Assembly: GCF_008580665.1 (NCBI RefSeq) | Contig: NZ_BKDJ01000001.1 | Location: forward strand, 310,001-374,000 | Length of the DNA stretch: 64,000 bases | Source: Zafaria cholistanensis | GTDB taxonomy: Bacteria; Actinomycetota; Actinomycetes; Actinomycetales; Micrococcaceae | Direction: 5' to 3' | Shown: piece by piece, positions 34,972 to 43,619 of the stretch | How the letters are laid out: every line of letters begins with the position of its first letter | How positions within the stretch are numbered: the first letter of the stretch is position 1 | Notes under the pieces: generated by a model | Database searches by the model: none | What the model was told of the DNA's origin: nothing | Seen by the model: the letters and a program-made list of their open reading frames with translations, nothing else | Translations under genes and position numbers: made by a program

Positions 34972-35910
34972 ATGACTTTGCCTCCGTCCGCCCCCGCGTC
35001 CCTGCCCGCGCTGGGCCCCCTGCCGCTGTCACACGGAAGCGTTGACCGCGGCTGCGAGCGGCGCACGGATCCGGAGTGGCTGCCGGGACTGATGGCCGAC
35101 CCGGCCACCCGCGTGCTGGCGCTGGCCGCGGGCAAGGCGCCGGTGGCCGGGGGGTCCCTGGTGCTGCACAGCCCCGCCGGACTGCCGGAGCCCCGGACGG
35201 TGGTCTACCTCGGGGCCTCGGAGGGCCAGGAGTTTGTCGCGGCCGGCTGGGACGAGGTCCCGGACGTCCTGGCGGGCACGGGCGACTGGCTGGGCCTGCG
35301 CGAGGTCGCCGCGGGGTTGCCGGTCCGGGACGCGTCACTGTTCGTGGAGGCGCTGGCGATCCTCAACTGGCACGCCACCCACGGGCACTGCCCGCGCTGC
35401 GGGGCCCCCACTGAGCCGGTCCAGAGCGGGTGGGTGCGCACCTGCACCGCCGACGGGACGCTGCATTTCCCGCGCACCGACCCGGCGATCATCGTGGCCG
35501 TCACCGACGGCGCCGACCGTCTGTTGCTGGGGGCCAACGCCCAGTGGGGCGGGAAGCACTACTCCACCCTTGCCGGGTTCGTCGAGCCGGGGGAGTCGCT
35601 GGAGGCCGCCGTGGCGCGCGAGGTCGCGGAGGAGTCGGGCATCGCCGTAACCGGGGCCCAATACGCCGGCTCCCAGCCCTGGCCGTTCCCCTGCTCGCTG
35701 ATGCTGGGCTTCACCGCCCGCGCCAGCGGCACCGATGCGGTGCCCGACGGCGAGGAGATCGTGGACCTGCGCTGGTTCACCCGCGCGGAGTTGGCCGCCG
35801 AGGTCGAGGAAGGCCGGCTGTCCGTGCCCGTGGGCCTCTCGATCGCCAGCGCCCTCATCGAGCAGTGGTACGGCGGGCCCCTGCCCGCGCCACGCGGGCT
35901 GGGGAACTAG
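34972..35910 (+). CDS. nudC: NAD(H) pyrophosphatase / RNA deNADding enzyme
   Basis: This 312-residue Nudix hydrolase splits NAD(H) into NMN(H) and AMP and removes NAD caps from RNA. The zinc ribbon HCPRCGAPTEPVQSGWVRTC begins near residue 141, although its second pair keeps only one clear Cys (ends RTC-T rather than CxxC). The Nudix box GFVEPGESLEAAVAREVAEE begins near residue 203, and the NudC signature SQPWPFPCSLM follows near 234. It lies four bases before uvrD2, so the two are one transcript. Confidence 0.9.
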   Translation: MTLPPSAPASLPALGPLPLSHGSVDRGCERRTDPEWLPGLMADPATRVLALAAGKAPVAGGSLVLHSPAGLPEPRTVVYLGASEGQEFVAAGWDEVPDVLAGTGDWLGLREVAAGLPVRDASLFVEALAILNWHATHGHCPRCGAPTEPVQSGWVRTCTADGTLHFPRTDPAIIVAVTDGADRLLLGANAQWGGKHYSTLAGFVEPGESLEAAVAREVAEESGIAVTGAQYAGSQPWPFPCSLMLGFTARASGTDAVPDGEEIVDLRWFTRAELAAEVEEGRLSVPVGLSIASALIEQWYGGPLPAPRGLGN

Positions 35911-35914
35911 GCGC

Positions 35915-38029
35915 ATGGCAGCGTTCGAGGACCTGATCCTCGCCGGGCTCGATGACGAGCAGCGCGAGGTGGCCACCACCCTGCGCGGGCCCCTGTGCGT
36001 GCTGGCCGGCGCCGGAACCGGAAAGACCCGGGCCATTACCCACCGCATCGCCTATGGCGTGCACACCGGGGTCTACGTCCCACAGCAGGTGCTGGCCGTC
36101 ACCTTCACCGCCCGCGCGGCCGGGGAGATGCGGACCCGGCTGCGCGAACTGGGAGCCGGCGGCGTGCAGGCCCGCACCTTCCACGCCGCGGCCCTGCGCC
36201 AGCTGCAGTACTTCTGGCCGCAGGCGATCGGAGGCCAGCTGCCCGGCATCGTGGACCACAAGGCCCAGCTGCTGGCCGAGGCCGCGCGCAGGCTGCGCAT
36301 CAACACCGACCGGGCCACCCTGCGTGACCTGGCCGCCGAGGTCGAATGGGCCAAGGTCTCCATGCACACCGCCGAGGGGTACGTGCAGGCCGCCAGGGAC
36401 CGTACGCCCCCGGCCGGACTGGACCACACCACCGTCTCGCGCCTGTTCCAGTCCTACGAGGACGTGAAAACCGACCGCCACCTGATCGACTTCGAGGACG
36501 TGCTGCTGCTGACCGTCGCGATCCTCGACGAGGACCAGCGCGTGGCCGCCGAGATCCGCAGCCAGTACCGCACCTTCGTGGTCGACGAGTACCAGGACGT
36601 CTCCCCGCTGCAGCAGCGGCTGCTGGACCTCTGGCTGGGCGGGCGCGACGAGCTGTGCGTGGTCGGGGACGCCAGCCAGACCATCTACTCCTTCACCGGT
36701 GCCACCCCCGCCCACCTGCTCGGGTTCACCCGCCGGTACCCCGGAGCCAAGGTCGTCAGGCTGGTGCGCGACTACCGCTCCACCCCGCAGGTAGTGCACC
36801 TGGCCAACCGGCTGCTGGCCGCGCGCCGGCCCGAACCCGGAGTCCCCGGGCAGGGCGTGGAATGGCCGCCGCCGCTGGAACTGGTGGCCCAGCGCGACTC
36901 CGGCCCGGACCCGGAGTTCGCCGAGTGCGCCGACGACGTCGCCGAGGCCGCCCACGTGGCCTCCCGGATCCGGGCCCTGGTGGACGGCGGCCTCGCCCCG
37001 GCGTCGATCGCGGTGCTCTACCGCACCAACGGCCAGTCGGAAGCCTACGAACAGGCCCTCGCCTCCGCCGGGATCGGCTACCAGCTGCGCGGCGGGGAGC
37101 GCTTCTTCCAGCGCCGCGAGGTCCGCGAGGCCATCCTGCAGCTGCGCGCCGCCTCGCGCACCCCCACCGATGAGCCCGTGCCACAGCTGTGCGGGGACAT
37201 CCTGGCCTCGCTCGGCTACACCCCGGACGCGCCCGCGGCCGGCGGCGCCGTGCGCGAGCGGTGGGAGTCCCTGACCGCCTTGGTGGCGCTCGCCGGGGAC
37301 CTGGCCGCCTCCCGCGCCGCGCGCGGGGAGGGGTTCGCGCTGGCCGACTTCGTGGCCGAACTGGACGAGCGGGCCGCCACCCAGCACGCACCCACCGTGC
37401 AGGGCGTCACGCTGGCCTCGCTGCACGCGGCCAAGGGCCTGGAATGGGACGCGGTGTTCCTGGTGGGGCTGAGCGAGGGGCTGATGCCGATCTCCTTCGC
37501 CGAGGACCAGGCGGGGTACGACGAGGAACGCCGCCTGCTGTACGTGGGGATTACGCGCGCACGCATCCACCTGTCGCTGAGCTGGTCACTCTCCCGCACC
37601 CCGGGCGGGCGGGCGCACCGGCGCCCCTCCCGCTTCCTGGACGGGCTGCGGCCCGCGCCGGCCGGACCCACCGGCCGGTCCGACGCCGGTGCCCGCCGCC
37701 GGCGTCCCGCCGGCCCCCCGCTGTGCCGGTCCTGCAGGACCCTGCTGGCGACCGCGGCCGAGCGGAAGCTGGGCCGGTGCGCGAACTGCCCGCCGGACTA
37801 CGACGAGGCGGTATTCGAGGAGCTGCGGGCCTGGCGCCTGAAGGTCTCGCAGGACGCGGCCGTCCCCGCCTTCGTGGTGTTCACCGACGCGACCCTGATG
37901 GCGATGGCGGAGGCCCGGCCCGCGGACGTGTCCGGACTGGCCAAGGTGCCCGGCGTCGGGCGCAGCAAGCTGGAGCGCTACGGCCAGGACGTGCTGGACA
38001 TCATCAACCCGGGCGGACCGGGGGCCTGA
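35915..38029 (+). CDS. uvrD2: UvrD2-type DNA helicase with HRDC domain
   Basis: This 704-residue superfamily 1 helicase has Walker A LAGAGTGKT at 29-37, VDEYQDVSP near 222, GDASQTIYSFTGA near 250, LHAAKGLEWDAVFLVGL near 505 and VGITRAR near 547. The C-terminus carries a tetracysteine cluster (CRSC, then CANC, residues about 603-624) and an HRDC domain (about 635-704, with VPGVGRSKLERYG). This layout is that of mycobacterial UvrD2, an essential 3'-to-5' helicase. It follows nudC by four bases. Confidence 0.92.
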   Translation: MAAFEDLILAGLDDEQREVATTLRGPLCVLAGAGTGKTRAITHRIAYGVHTGVYVPQQVLAVTFTARAAGEMRTRLRELGAGGVQARTFHAAALRQLQYFWPQAIGGQLPGIVDHKAQLLAEAARRLRINTDRATLRDLAAEVEWAKVSMHTAEGYVQAARDRTPPAGLDHTTVSRLFQSYEDVKTDRHLIDFEDVLLLTVAILDEDQRVAAEIRSQYRTFVVDEYQDVSPLQQRLLDLWLGGRDELCVVGDASQTIYSFTGATPAHLLGFTRRYPGAKVVRLVRDYRSTPQVVHLANRLLAARRPEPGVPGQGVEWPPPLELVAQRDSGPDPEFAECADDVAEAAHVASRIRALVDGGLAPASIAVLYRTNGQSEAYEQALASAGIGYQLRGGERFFQRREVREAILQLRAASRTPTDEPVPQLCGDILASLGYTPDAPAAGGAVRERWESLTALVALAGDLAASRAARGEGFALADFVAELDERAATQHAPTVQGVTLASLHAAKGLEWDAVFLVGLSEGLMPISFAEDQAGYDEERRLLYVGITRARIHLSLSWSLSRTPGGRAHRRPSRFLDGLRPAPAGPTGRSDAGARRRRPAGPPLCRSCRTLLATAAERKLGRCANCPPDYDEAVFEELRAWRLKVSQDAAVPAFVVFTDATLMAMAEARPADVSGLAKVPGVGRSKLERYGQDVLDIINPGGPGA

Positions 38030-38054
38030 CCTGTCGGCCCGGGCGGCGGGCCCG

Positions 38055-39110
38055 CTAGGACGTCGAGGGCTGGAGCAGGGTGGTGGCCTGGGGCCCGCCA
38101 TGCACGAGCCCGGTGTAGAAATCGATGTGTTCCGCCACCATCCTGCGGGCGCTGAAGTCCGTGATGGTCGCCCTCCGGCACGCCGCGCGGTCCAGCGTGG
38201 AGGCCCGGACCAGGGCGTTTGCGAGGCCCTGCGTGCCGGTGCGCAGGAAGCCGGTGGTGCCCTCGCGCACGATCTCCGGAGCGGACCCGCGGGGGGTGCC
38301 GACAATGGGGGTGCCGGTGGCCAGGGCCTCGATCATGACCATGCCGAAGGGCTCGGCCCATTGGATGGGGTTCAGCAGTGCGACAGCGCCGCCCAGAAGG
38401 CGGTACTTGTGTTCGGCCTGGACCTCGCCGACGTACTCGATGTCCCTGTTCAGCAGGGGCTTGATGACGGCCTCGTAGTACTCGTGCTCCTCGCTGGTGT
38501 ACATCTTGGCGGCGATCCGCAGCGGAATCCCGGCCAGGGTGGCCACCTGGATGGCCTCCAGGACGCCTTTGCTCGGGTCCATGCGGCCCAGGAAGCAGGC
38601 GTACCCGCCCTCTCCGTCCCCGACGGGGATGGGGTCCGCGTCGATGCCGTGGTGGATGACGCGTTCGACGGAGAACCCCACCGCCGTGCCCGCCTGGTGA
38701 CGGGAAATGGCGATGAGGGCCGTATCGCGGGACATTTCCCGGTAGATCGGGCAGGTTTGCGCGGTGAGGGGCCCGTGGACGGTGGCGGCAACGGGCATCC
38801 GCGGGGGCCGGTAGCGGTAGAGGGGACCGGCCAGGGTGTGGTCGTGGACCAGGTCCATCCCGTCCAGCGCCGTGTAGGACGCGATGGTGTGGCTCAACAG
38901 ATCCACGTCGCGTCCGATCCCTTGCGGATAGCTCACGGCAAGCCCCTCCACGCGCGGAACGGGACAGGTGCTGTCCGCCGCGGCGGCCAGGACGACGTCG
39001 TGCCCGGCCCCGGCGAGCCCGCGGGCCAGGAGATCCACCACCGCTTCGGTGCCTCCGTAGGCCTTCGGGGGGACGGGAAGCCAGGGAGGGGCAATTATTC
39101 CGATGCGCAT
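38055..39110 (-). CDS. Family 4 glycosyltransferase
   Basis: This 351-residue GT-B fold enzyme transfers a sugar from an activated donor. It has the N-terminal loop PPKAYGGTEAVV near residue 15, FLGRMDPSKGVLEAI near 172, and the donor-binding EX7E motif EPFGMVMIEALATG near 253. Donor and acceptor cannot be read. It lies 25 bases after the debranching-type gene on the same strand, which suggests a shared role in polysaccharide or glycoside metabolism. A GGAG ribosome site precedes the ATG at 39110. Confidence 0.85.
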   Translation of the reverse strand: MRIGIIAPPWLPVPPKAYGGTEAVVDLLARGLAGAGHDVVLAAAADSTCPVPRVEGLAVSYPQGIGRDVDLLSHTIASYTALDGMDLVHDHTLAGPLYRYRPPRMPVAATVHGPLTAQTCPIYREMSRDTALIAISRHQAGTAVGFSVERVIHHGIDADPIPVGDGEGGYACFLGRMDPSKGVLEAIQVATLAGIPLRIAAKMYTSEEHEYYEAVIKPLLNRDIEYVGEVQAEHKYRLLGGAVALLNPIQWAEPFGMVMIEALATGTPIVGTPRGSAPEIVREGTTGFLRTGTQGLANALVRASTLDRAACRRATITDFSARRMVAEHIDFYTGLVHGGPQATTLLQPSTS

Positions 39111-39135
39111 GCTGTGCTCTCCTGCCGGTTGCGCC

Positions 39136-41292
39136 CTACCGCGCGCGGGGAAGGACGTCTATCAGGTCAGCCAGTGGCTTGCGCGGGATCTGGCGCAGCG
39201 CCACTTCCGGGGGCATCCCCTCCACGGCTGCCTGGTCGCGGGAGGCACGCAGCGAAACCCGCGAGACCCCCAGGGGGAGGTTCCGCACCTGCACCTCTCC
39301 CCACTCGGGGGGGAGCGCCGGGGCGAGGAAGAGCTCCCCGGTGGGCAGACACGGGTCCAGGCGCAGCATCACGCGCATCAGGTGGATGGGGGTGGCTGCG
39401 GCCCACGCCTGCGGGGAGCACGAGGTCGGGTAGGGGATCGGCGTCGCCTGGATGCTGCGGTCCAGGCCGCAGAACAGTTCCGGCAGCCGCCCGCCGAAGG
39501 CCTCGGCGGCCTCCACCAGGGCCACGGCAATGCGCTGGGATTCCTCGATGAAGCCGTAGCGCATCAGCCCGGCGGCGATCAGCGCGTTGTCGTGCGGCCA
39601 GATTGACCCGTTGTGGTAGCTGGCGGGGTCGTACGCCCCCATGCGGGTGGAGAGGGTCCGCACGCCCCAGCCGGAAAACATGTCCCTGGCCATCAGCCGC
39701 TCCGCCACCAGCGGAGCCTTCTCCTCGTCCACGATGCCGCTCCAGAGGCAGTGCCCCATATTGGAGGCCAGGGAATCCACCGGGACCTTGTCCCTGTCCA
39801 GGGCCAGCGCGAAGTACCCCTTTTGGGGCAGCCAGAAGCGGTCGTTGAATTCTTCCTTGAGCCGTTGGGCCCGGGAGGCCCACAGTGCGGACAGCTCCGC
39901 GTCCCCGACCCGGCCGGCCATCAGGGCCCTGCTGACGTAGGCGGCATAGACATACCCCTGCACCTCGCACAGCGCCAGGGGGGCGGAGGCGAGGGCGCCG
40001 TCGGCGAAGGTGATGCCGTCCCACGAATCCTTCCATCCCTGGTTGATCAGTCCTTCGGGATTGGCCCGCTCGTATTCGACGAACCCGTCGCCGTCGGAGT
40101 CCCCATAGTCAGTGATCCAGGACATCGCCCGGTCCACGGCAGGCATGAGGTTTTCCATGATGTCGGTCTCGAATCCCCACCGCGTGAGCTCGCCGGCCAG
40201 CATAACGAACAGCGGGGTGGCGTCCACGGTGCCGTAGTAGGCCCTGCCGCCGCCCAGGGCCAGCAGGGTGCTGGCCCCCAGCCGGACCTCATGCAGGATC
40301 TTTCCCGGCTGCTCCTCGCTGCGGGGGTCCACCCTTGTGCCCTGCAGCTCGGCCAGGGTCTGGATGGTGCCGTGGGCCAGCGAGGGGTCCAGCGGCAAAG
40401 ACATGAAGGAGGAGAGGATCGCGTCCCGGCCGAAGAGCGCCATAAACCAGGGGGACCCGGCCGCCACCGCCACCCGCTCGGGCCGGTCGGGATCGAAGAT
40501 CCGCAGGGAACCGAGGTCGGTGCGGCTGGTTCCCATGATCCGGGCCAGCGGCGGGTAGCTGTAGGTCGCCTGGGGGACCCGCTCCCGCCATGCGCGTTCG
40601 CGGAACTCGGGCAGGCTGAGGGCTCCATACCTGGTGGCGTGGGCATCCTCCTCGGGGCCCACCCCGTCAAGGCGGGGAGTGACCCTCACCTCGGTGCTCC
40701 AGGTGCCCTGCGGAGGAAGGTCGATCCGGTAGGCCAGGTGGTGGCCACCGGCCGTGGCTTGGGGATCGCTGACCAAGACGGTGCGGACCTGGCCTCCGTG
40801 GACGGATTCGAAGAGGATGCCGGTGTCCGTCTCGCGGACCTCGACGCCGGGGACCGGCCTGGTGCGGCCCTCCTTCACGTCGAACAGGTCAGAGAAGTCG
40901 GCCTCGACGGCGAGATGGAGGTGGCATTGCGCAGGAAGGGCGGAATGGTTGGTGACCACGATGCGTTCGCGCAGGCCGCCATCGAGGTGGCGGTGCCGTT
41001 CCACCAGCAGGTGGCTGTGCTCCTCACCCTCGGCGGGGGCCATTCTGCCCACGAAGGTGGCGCGGTAGGTTTCCCCCGCCATCCCGCTCAGGGACTCAAG
41101 GGAACGGCCGTTGACCCGCAGGTGCCATCCCGACACGAAACGCGTATCGCGGAAAAACAGGCCGTGGGGGCGGCGGGTGTCCATGTCGCCGTTCGCCGCC
41201 GAAATGCAAAAGGACGTTCCGGCCAGAAGCGTCACCGCGCCGGGCCCGGCATCCCGGGCGCCGATCTCTGCGGACCAAACTGCCATTGCCAC
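39136..41292 (-). CDS. Amylo-alpha-1,6-glucosidase / glycogen-debranching-type enzyme
   Basis: This 718-residue protein has an N-terminal beta-rich domain of the glycogen debranching type (about 15-215, GDMDTRRPHGLFFRDTRFVSGW) and an (alpha/alpha)6-barrel catalytic domain (about 250-700). Active-site stretches include WFMALFGRDAILSSFM, DYGDSDGDGFVEYER, INQGWKDSWDGI and NGSIWPHDNALIAAGL. It would cut alpha-1,6 links in branched glucans, though bacterial members often act on other glycosides. The start is taken as GTG at 41292, with GAGGA seven bases upstream; ATG at 41286 is the alternative. It forms an operon with the glycosyltransferase. Confidence 0.85.
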   Translation of the reverse strand: MAMAVWSAEIGARDAGPGAVTLLAGTSFCISAANGDMDTRRPHGLFFRDTRFVSGWHLRVNGRSLESLSGMAGETYRATFVGRMAPAEGEEHSHLLVERHRHLDGGLRERIVVTNHSALPAQCHLHLAVEADFSDLFDVKEGRTRPVPGVEVRETDTGILFESVHGGQVRTVLVSDPQATAGGHHLAYRIDLPPQGTWSTEVRVTPRLDGVGPEEDAHATRYGALSLPEFRERAWRERVPQATYSYPPLARIMGTSRTDLGSLRIFDPDRPERVAVAAGSPWFMALFGRDAILSSFMSLPLDPSLAHGTIQTLAELQGTRVDPRSEEQPGKILHEVRLGASTLLALGGGRAYYGTVDATPLFVMLAGELTRWGFETDIMENLMPAVDRAMSWITDYGDSDGDGFVEYERANPEGLINQGWKDSWDGITFADGALASAPLALCEVQGYVYAAYVSRALMAGRVGDAELSALWASRAQRLKEEFNDRFWLPQKGYFALALDRDKVPVDSLASNMGHCLWSGIVDEEKAPLVAERLMARDMFSGWGVRTLSTRMGAYDPASYHNGSIWPHDNALIAAGLMRYGFIEESQRIAVALVEAAEAFGGRLPELFCGLDRSIQATPIPYPTSCSPQAWAAATPIHLMRVMLRLDPCLPTGELFLAPALPPEWGEVQVRNLPLGVSRVSLRASRDQAAVEGMPPEVALRQIPRKPLADLIDVLPRAR

Positions 41293-41620
41293 ACCGATTT
41301 CCTCAGGAACCAACGGTTCCAGGCGGATAAGTCCAAGACGCGCGGCGCGAGCCGCTCCCTGGTACCGCTCCGGCCGGCGGGCGGACGGGGGACGGGGCAG
41401 CAGCATGGGTTGCGGCAGCTGGGTTGCGGCATCCCGAGTGGCTTGGGCCGGGGCGGTACAAACGCAGTTCATTTATGCAGTGCTGATGGTGCACGCGGCG
41501 CGCTGGCGGAGGGGCCGGGGAAGGCCGCCGCCACGGGCCGGTTGAGTGGATTCTACCAATCGGGCGGGGCGAGAGGTATGGGGCTTGGGGCCGGGGTTCA
41601 GTGCTTGGTCCCGTCCCGGT
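41293..41620 (-). promoter_or_regulatory. Upstream region of the debranching operon
   Basis: This 328-bp gap separates the debranching gene start from the stop of the E1-like gene. No gene was found. On the minus strand TGG-TAGAAT at 41550-41558 is an extended -10 type sequence that could start the operon with a leader of about 250 nt. No good -35 box was seen. Confidence 0.3.
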
Positions 41621-42661
41621 TCACGCAGCCAGCGCCCGGCACAGGCAGTTCGCGCGCGGAGCGATCTCCTCCCGCAGGACCCCGCCGGTGGCGAGGTCCA
41701 GATGCAGGACCCCGTCCACCGCCGCCGGGACGTTGACCCCGTCCAGCAGCATCAGGACCTGGACGGCTGCCAGTCCGGCCACCGTGGCCGCCAGCGCCGT
41801 TTCCGGTTCGGCCGGGGGCGGCCCGGGGGAAGGGTCGTGGAGGTCCTGCGCGTCTGGCAGACAGTCCAGGCACGCGGTCACCCCCGGCAGCACCAGGGGG
41901 CCCACTGACGCGCCGGCGTCGCCGAACAGTACCCGCAGGTGGGGAGCCTGTGCCGAGGAGAGGCCGGCCTGGACCTCGTCCGGCACCCGCTCGCGGGCAA
42001 AGACCACCGCGATATCCGGCTCCGGGCCGGGTGGTTCCGGGCGCCGCATCCATTGCTGTCCCCGGAGTTCCTGCACCCGGGTATGGGGGGCCAGTCGGCG
42101 CAGGTGCACGGCGGAGGCTCCACCCCGGGGCCGGCCCAGGTCGGGAACCCCCAGCAGCCCGGTGGACAGGTCCCCCAGGCCTGCCGGCTGCGGATCGCAC
42201 AGTTGCAGGGTGCCGACCCCGGCGGAGGCGAGCAGGCGGGCCAGTTCCTGGCCGGCGCGGTCCAGGCCGTGGATCCGCACGGTGCTCCGGGCCCGGCGGA
42301 CCACCAGCGGTCCGGCATGCTGCCCGTACGCGGCGGACCATTGCCTGATGTCGGGGGCAAGCACGCCGGAGCGGGAACCCGGGATGCGGTAGGCGGCCTG
42401 GTCCACCAGTACGGGGTGCAACAGGTCCATGATCGCGGCCTTCCGGCGCGGGTCCAGGCCCTCGCCCGCGGTTTCTGCCGCTTCCGGGGGCGGGGCGGGA
42501 ACCGGGCCTGCCGCGGATCCGGCCGCAGGCCCGGCCAGGGAGAGCACAAAGTCCACCTCCGCCGGGGAGAGCCCTTCAATCCACAACCCGCCGGCCCCGC
42601 TGCCGATCCGTACCCTGCCCTGGGCTAGGCTGATGACCCGGTAGCCGGGATTAATCCGCAT
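41621..42661 (-). CDS. Degenerate ThiF/E1-like protein
   Basis: This 346-residue protein resembles E1-like (ThiF/MoeB) enzymes in its central part: VRIHGLDRAGQELARLLASAGVGTLQLCDPQ aligns with the MoeZ nucleotide loop region, but the GxGGxG loop is lost, as is the SCAEGG motif. Zinc-type cysteines remain (C264 and C267 in CLDC, C339 and C341 in CLC). The first 110 residues are a separate domain with a Pro/Ala linker. Such proteins can act as non-catalytic partner or leader-binding subunits. It likely corresponds to Rv3196 of M. tuberculosis, which is also uncharacterised. AAGGAGG precedes the ATG at 42661. No YcaO or precursor peptide gene is visible. Confidence 0.65.
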   Translation of the reverse strand: MRINPGYRVISLAQGRVRIGSGAGGLWIEGLSPAEVDFVLSLAGPAAGSAAGPVPAPPPEAAETAGEGLDPRRKAAIMDLLHPVLVDQAAYRIPGSRSGVLAPDIRQWSAAYGQHAGPLVVRRARSTVRIHGLDRAGQELARLLASAGVGTLQLCDPQPAGLGDLSTGLLGVPDLGRPRGGASAVHLRRLAPHTRVQELRGQQWMRRPEPPGPEPDIAVVFARERVPDEVQAGLSSAQAPHLRVLFGDAGASVGPLVLPGVTACLDCLPDAQDLHDPSPGPPPAEPETALAATVAGLAAVQVLMLLDGVNVPAAVDGVLHLDLATGGVLREEIAPRANCLCRALAA

Positions 42662-42762
42662 GGTGGCCTCCTTGGGAGCAGCCGGCCCGATGCCGGCATC
42701 ACAGCCATCCTGACATTGCCGCCCCGTCTGAAGGCCGTTATCCACAGGGCGGGGGGCTGGCG

Positions 42763-42803
42763 GGAAACGGGCCGGCCGGAAACGGGCTTACTGGAAACGC
42801 CGC
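42763..42803. repeat. 15-bp tandem repeat, 3 copies
   Basis: GGAAACGGGCCGGCC at 42763, GGAAACGGGCTTACT at 42778 and GGAAACGCCGCC at 42793 are in strict 15-bp phase and end where the 14-bp array begins. Confidence 0.8.
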
Positions 42804-42915
42804 CCGTCAAACGCACCCCGTCAAACGCACCCCGTCAAACACAGTCCGTCAAACACAGTCCGTCAAACCCAGTCCGCCGAAATCAGCCCGTCAAACACGG
42901 CCCCGCTAAATACAA
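42804..42915. repeat. 14-bp tandem repeat, 7-8 copies
   Basis: The unit CCGTCAAACNCANC starts at 42804, 42818, 42832, 42846, 42860, 42874 and 42888, each exactly 14 bp apart, followed by a diverged eighth copy. The array sits 50 bp before the metalloprotease gene start in a 305-bp divergent gap. The remaining bases of that gap hold the ribosome sites of both genes and no other recognisable feature. Confidence 0.9.
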
Positions 42916-42966
42916 CCCTGTCCGGGGGACTCCGCTGTCCCTGTCCGACCCGAAAGGAGCCCCATC

Positions 42967-43605
42967 GTGCCGGCACATCCCAAAGAACACGAATTCACCT
43001 CCGAGGACGGGGTGCGCGTGCGGATCCTGCGGTCATCGCGACGTACCCGCACCGTTTCGGCCAGCTGGCGGGACGGGGCCGCGGTCGTTTCCGTTCCGGC
43101 GCGGCTGAGCACAGCCCAGGAGCAGGAGTGGGTCAGGACCATGGTCCAGAAGCTGCGGGAGGGCCGTTCCCCGGACCGGCGCCAGGGCGGCCGCACGGCC
43201 GCGTCGGACGCAGACCTGTACGGGCGGGCCCAGCGGCTGGATACGGCTCACTTGGGAGGCCGCGCCCGGCCCGCGTCGGTCCGTTGGGTCTCCAACCAAA
43301 ACAGCCGCTGGGGATCGGCCACTCCCGCCGACGGCAGCATCCGGCTCTCCGACCGCCTGCGCGGGATGCCCGGGTGGGTCCAGGACTACGTGCTGGTCCA
43401 CGAACTGGCGCACCTGCTGGCCACGGACGGCCACGGGCCCGAGTTCCGGGCGCTGGAGGCCCGCTACCCCCGCACTGCCGAGGCGAAGGCCTACCTTGAG
43501 GGGGTGTCCTTCGCGCTGCACCGGCTCGGTCCGGGCCCGGTTCCGGGCGGTTGCGCGGACGGCGGGCAGGACCGTGGATCCTTGGACGACCCTGCCCGTT
43601 CCTGA
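42967..43605 (+). CDS. YgjP/WLM-like zinc metallopeptidase
   Basis: This 212-residue protein has the zinc-binding motif VHELAHLLATDGHGPEF with HExxH at about 145-149. It is preceded by the family stretch WVSNQNSRWGSATPADGSIRLSDRL near 107-131, typical of the YgjP-like (DUF45) metallopeptidases. The substrate is unknown. The last 30 residues are a low-complexity tail. The start is GTG at 42967 with AAAGGAG nine bases upstream. It is divergent from the E1-like gene and convergent with the DUF2342 protease gene, leaving only 14 bp. Confidence 0.85.
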   Translation: MPAHPKEHEFTSEDGVRVRILRSSRRTRTVSASWRDGAAVVSVPARLSTAQEQEWVRTMVQKLREGRSPDRRQGGRTAASDADLYGRAQRLDTAHLGGRARPASVRWVSNQNSRWGSATPADGSIRLSDRLRGMPGWVQDYVLVHELAHLLATDGHGPEFRALEARYPRTAEAKAYLEGVSFALHRLGPGPVPGGCADGGQDRGSLDDPARS

Positions 43606-43619
43606 AGGGTCCGCGCGGG

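Noticed and set aside
33353-35338. 661-residue fusion protein upstream of the phosphotransferase
   Set aside because: Codons above 34795 overlap nudC on the other strand and give Pro/Arg-rich sequence; a leaderless promoter sits at 34802.
41621-42661. Functional azoline-forming (TOMM) cyclodehydratase
   Set aside because: The ATP loop is lost and no YcaO protein or precursor peptide is encoded nearby.
42804-42915. CRISPR-like array
   Set aside because: Units are 14 bp and directly adjacent with no spacers, and there are no cas genes.
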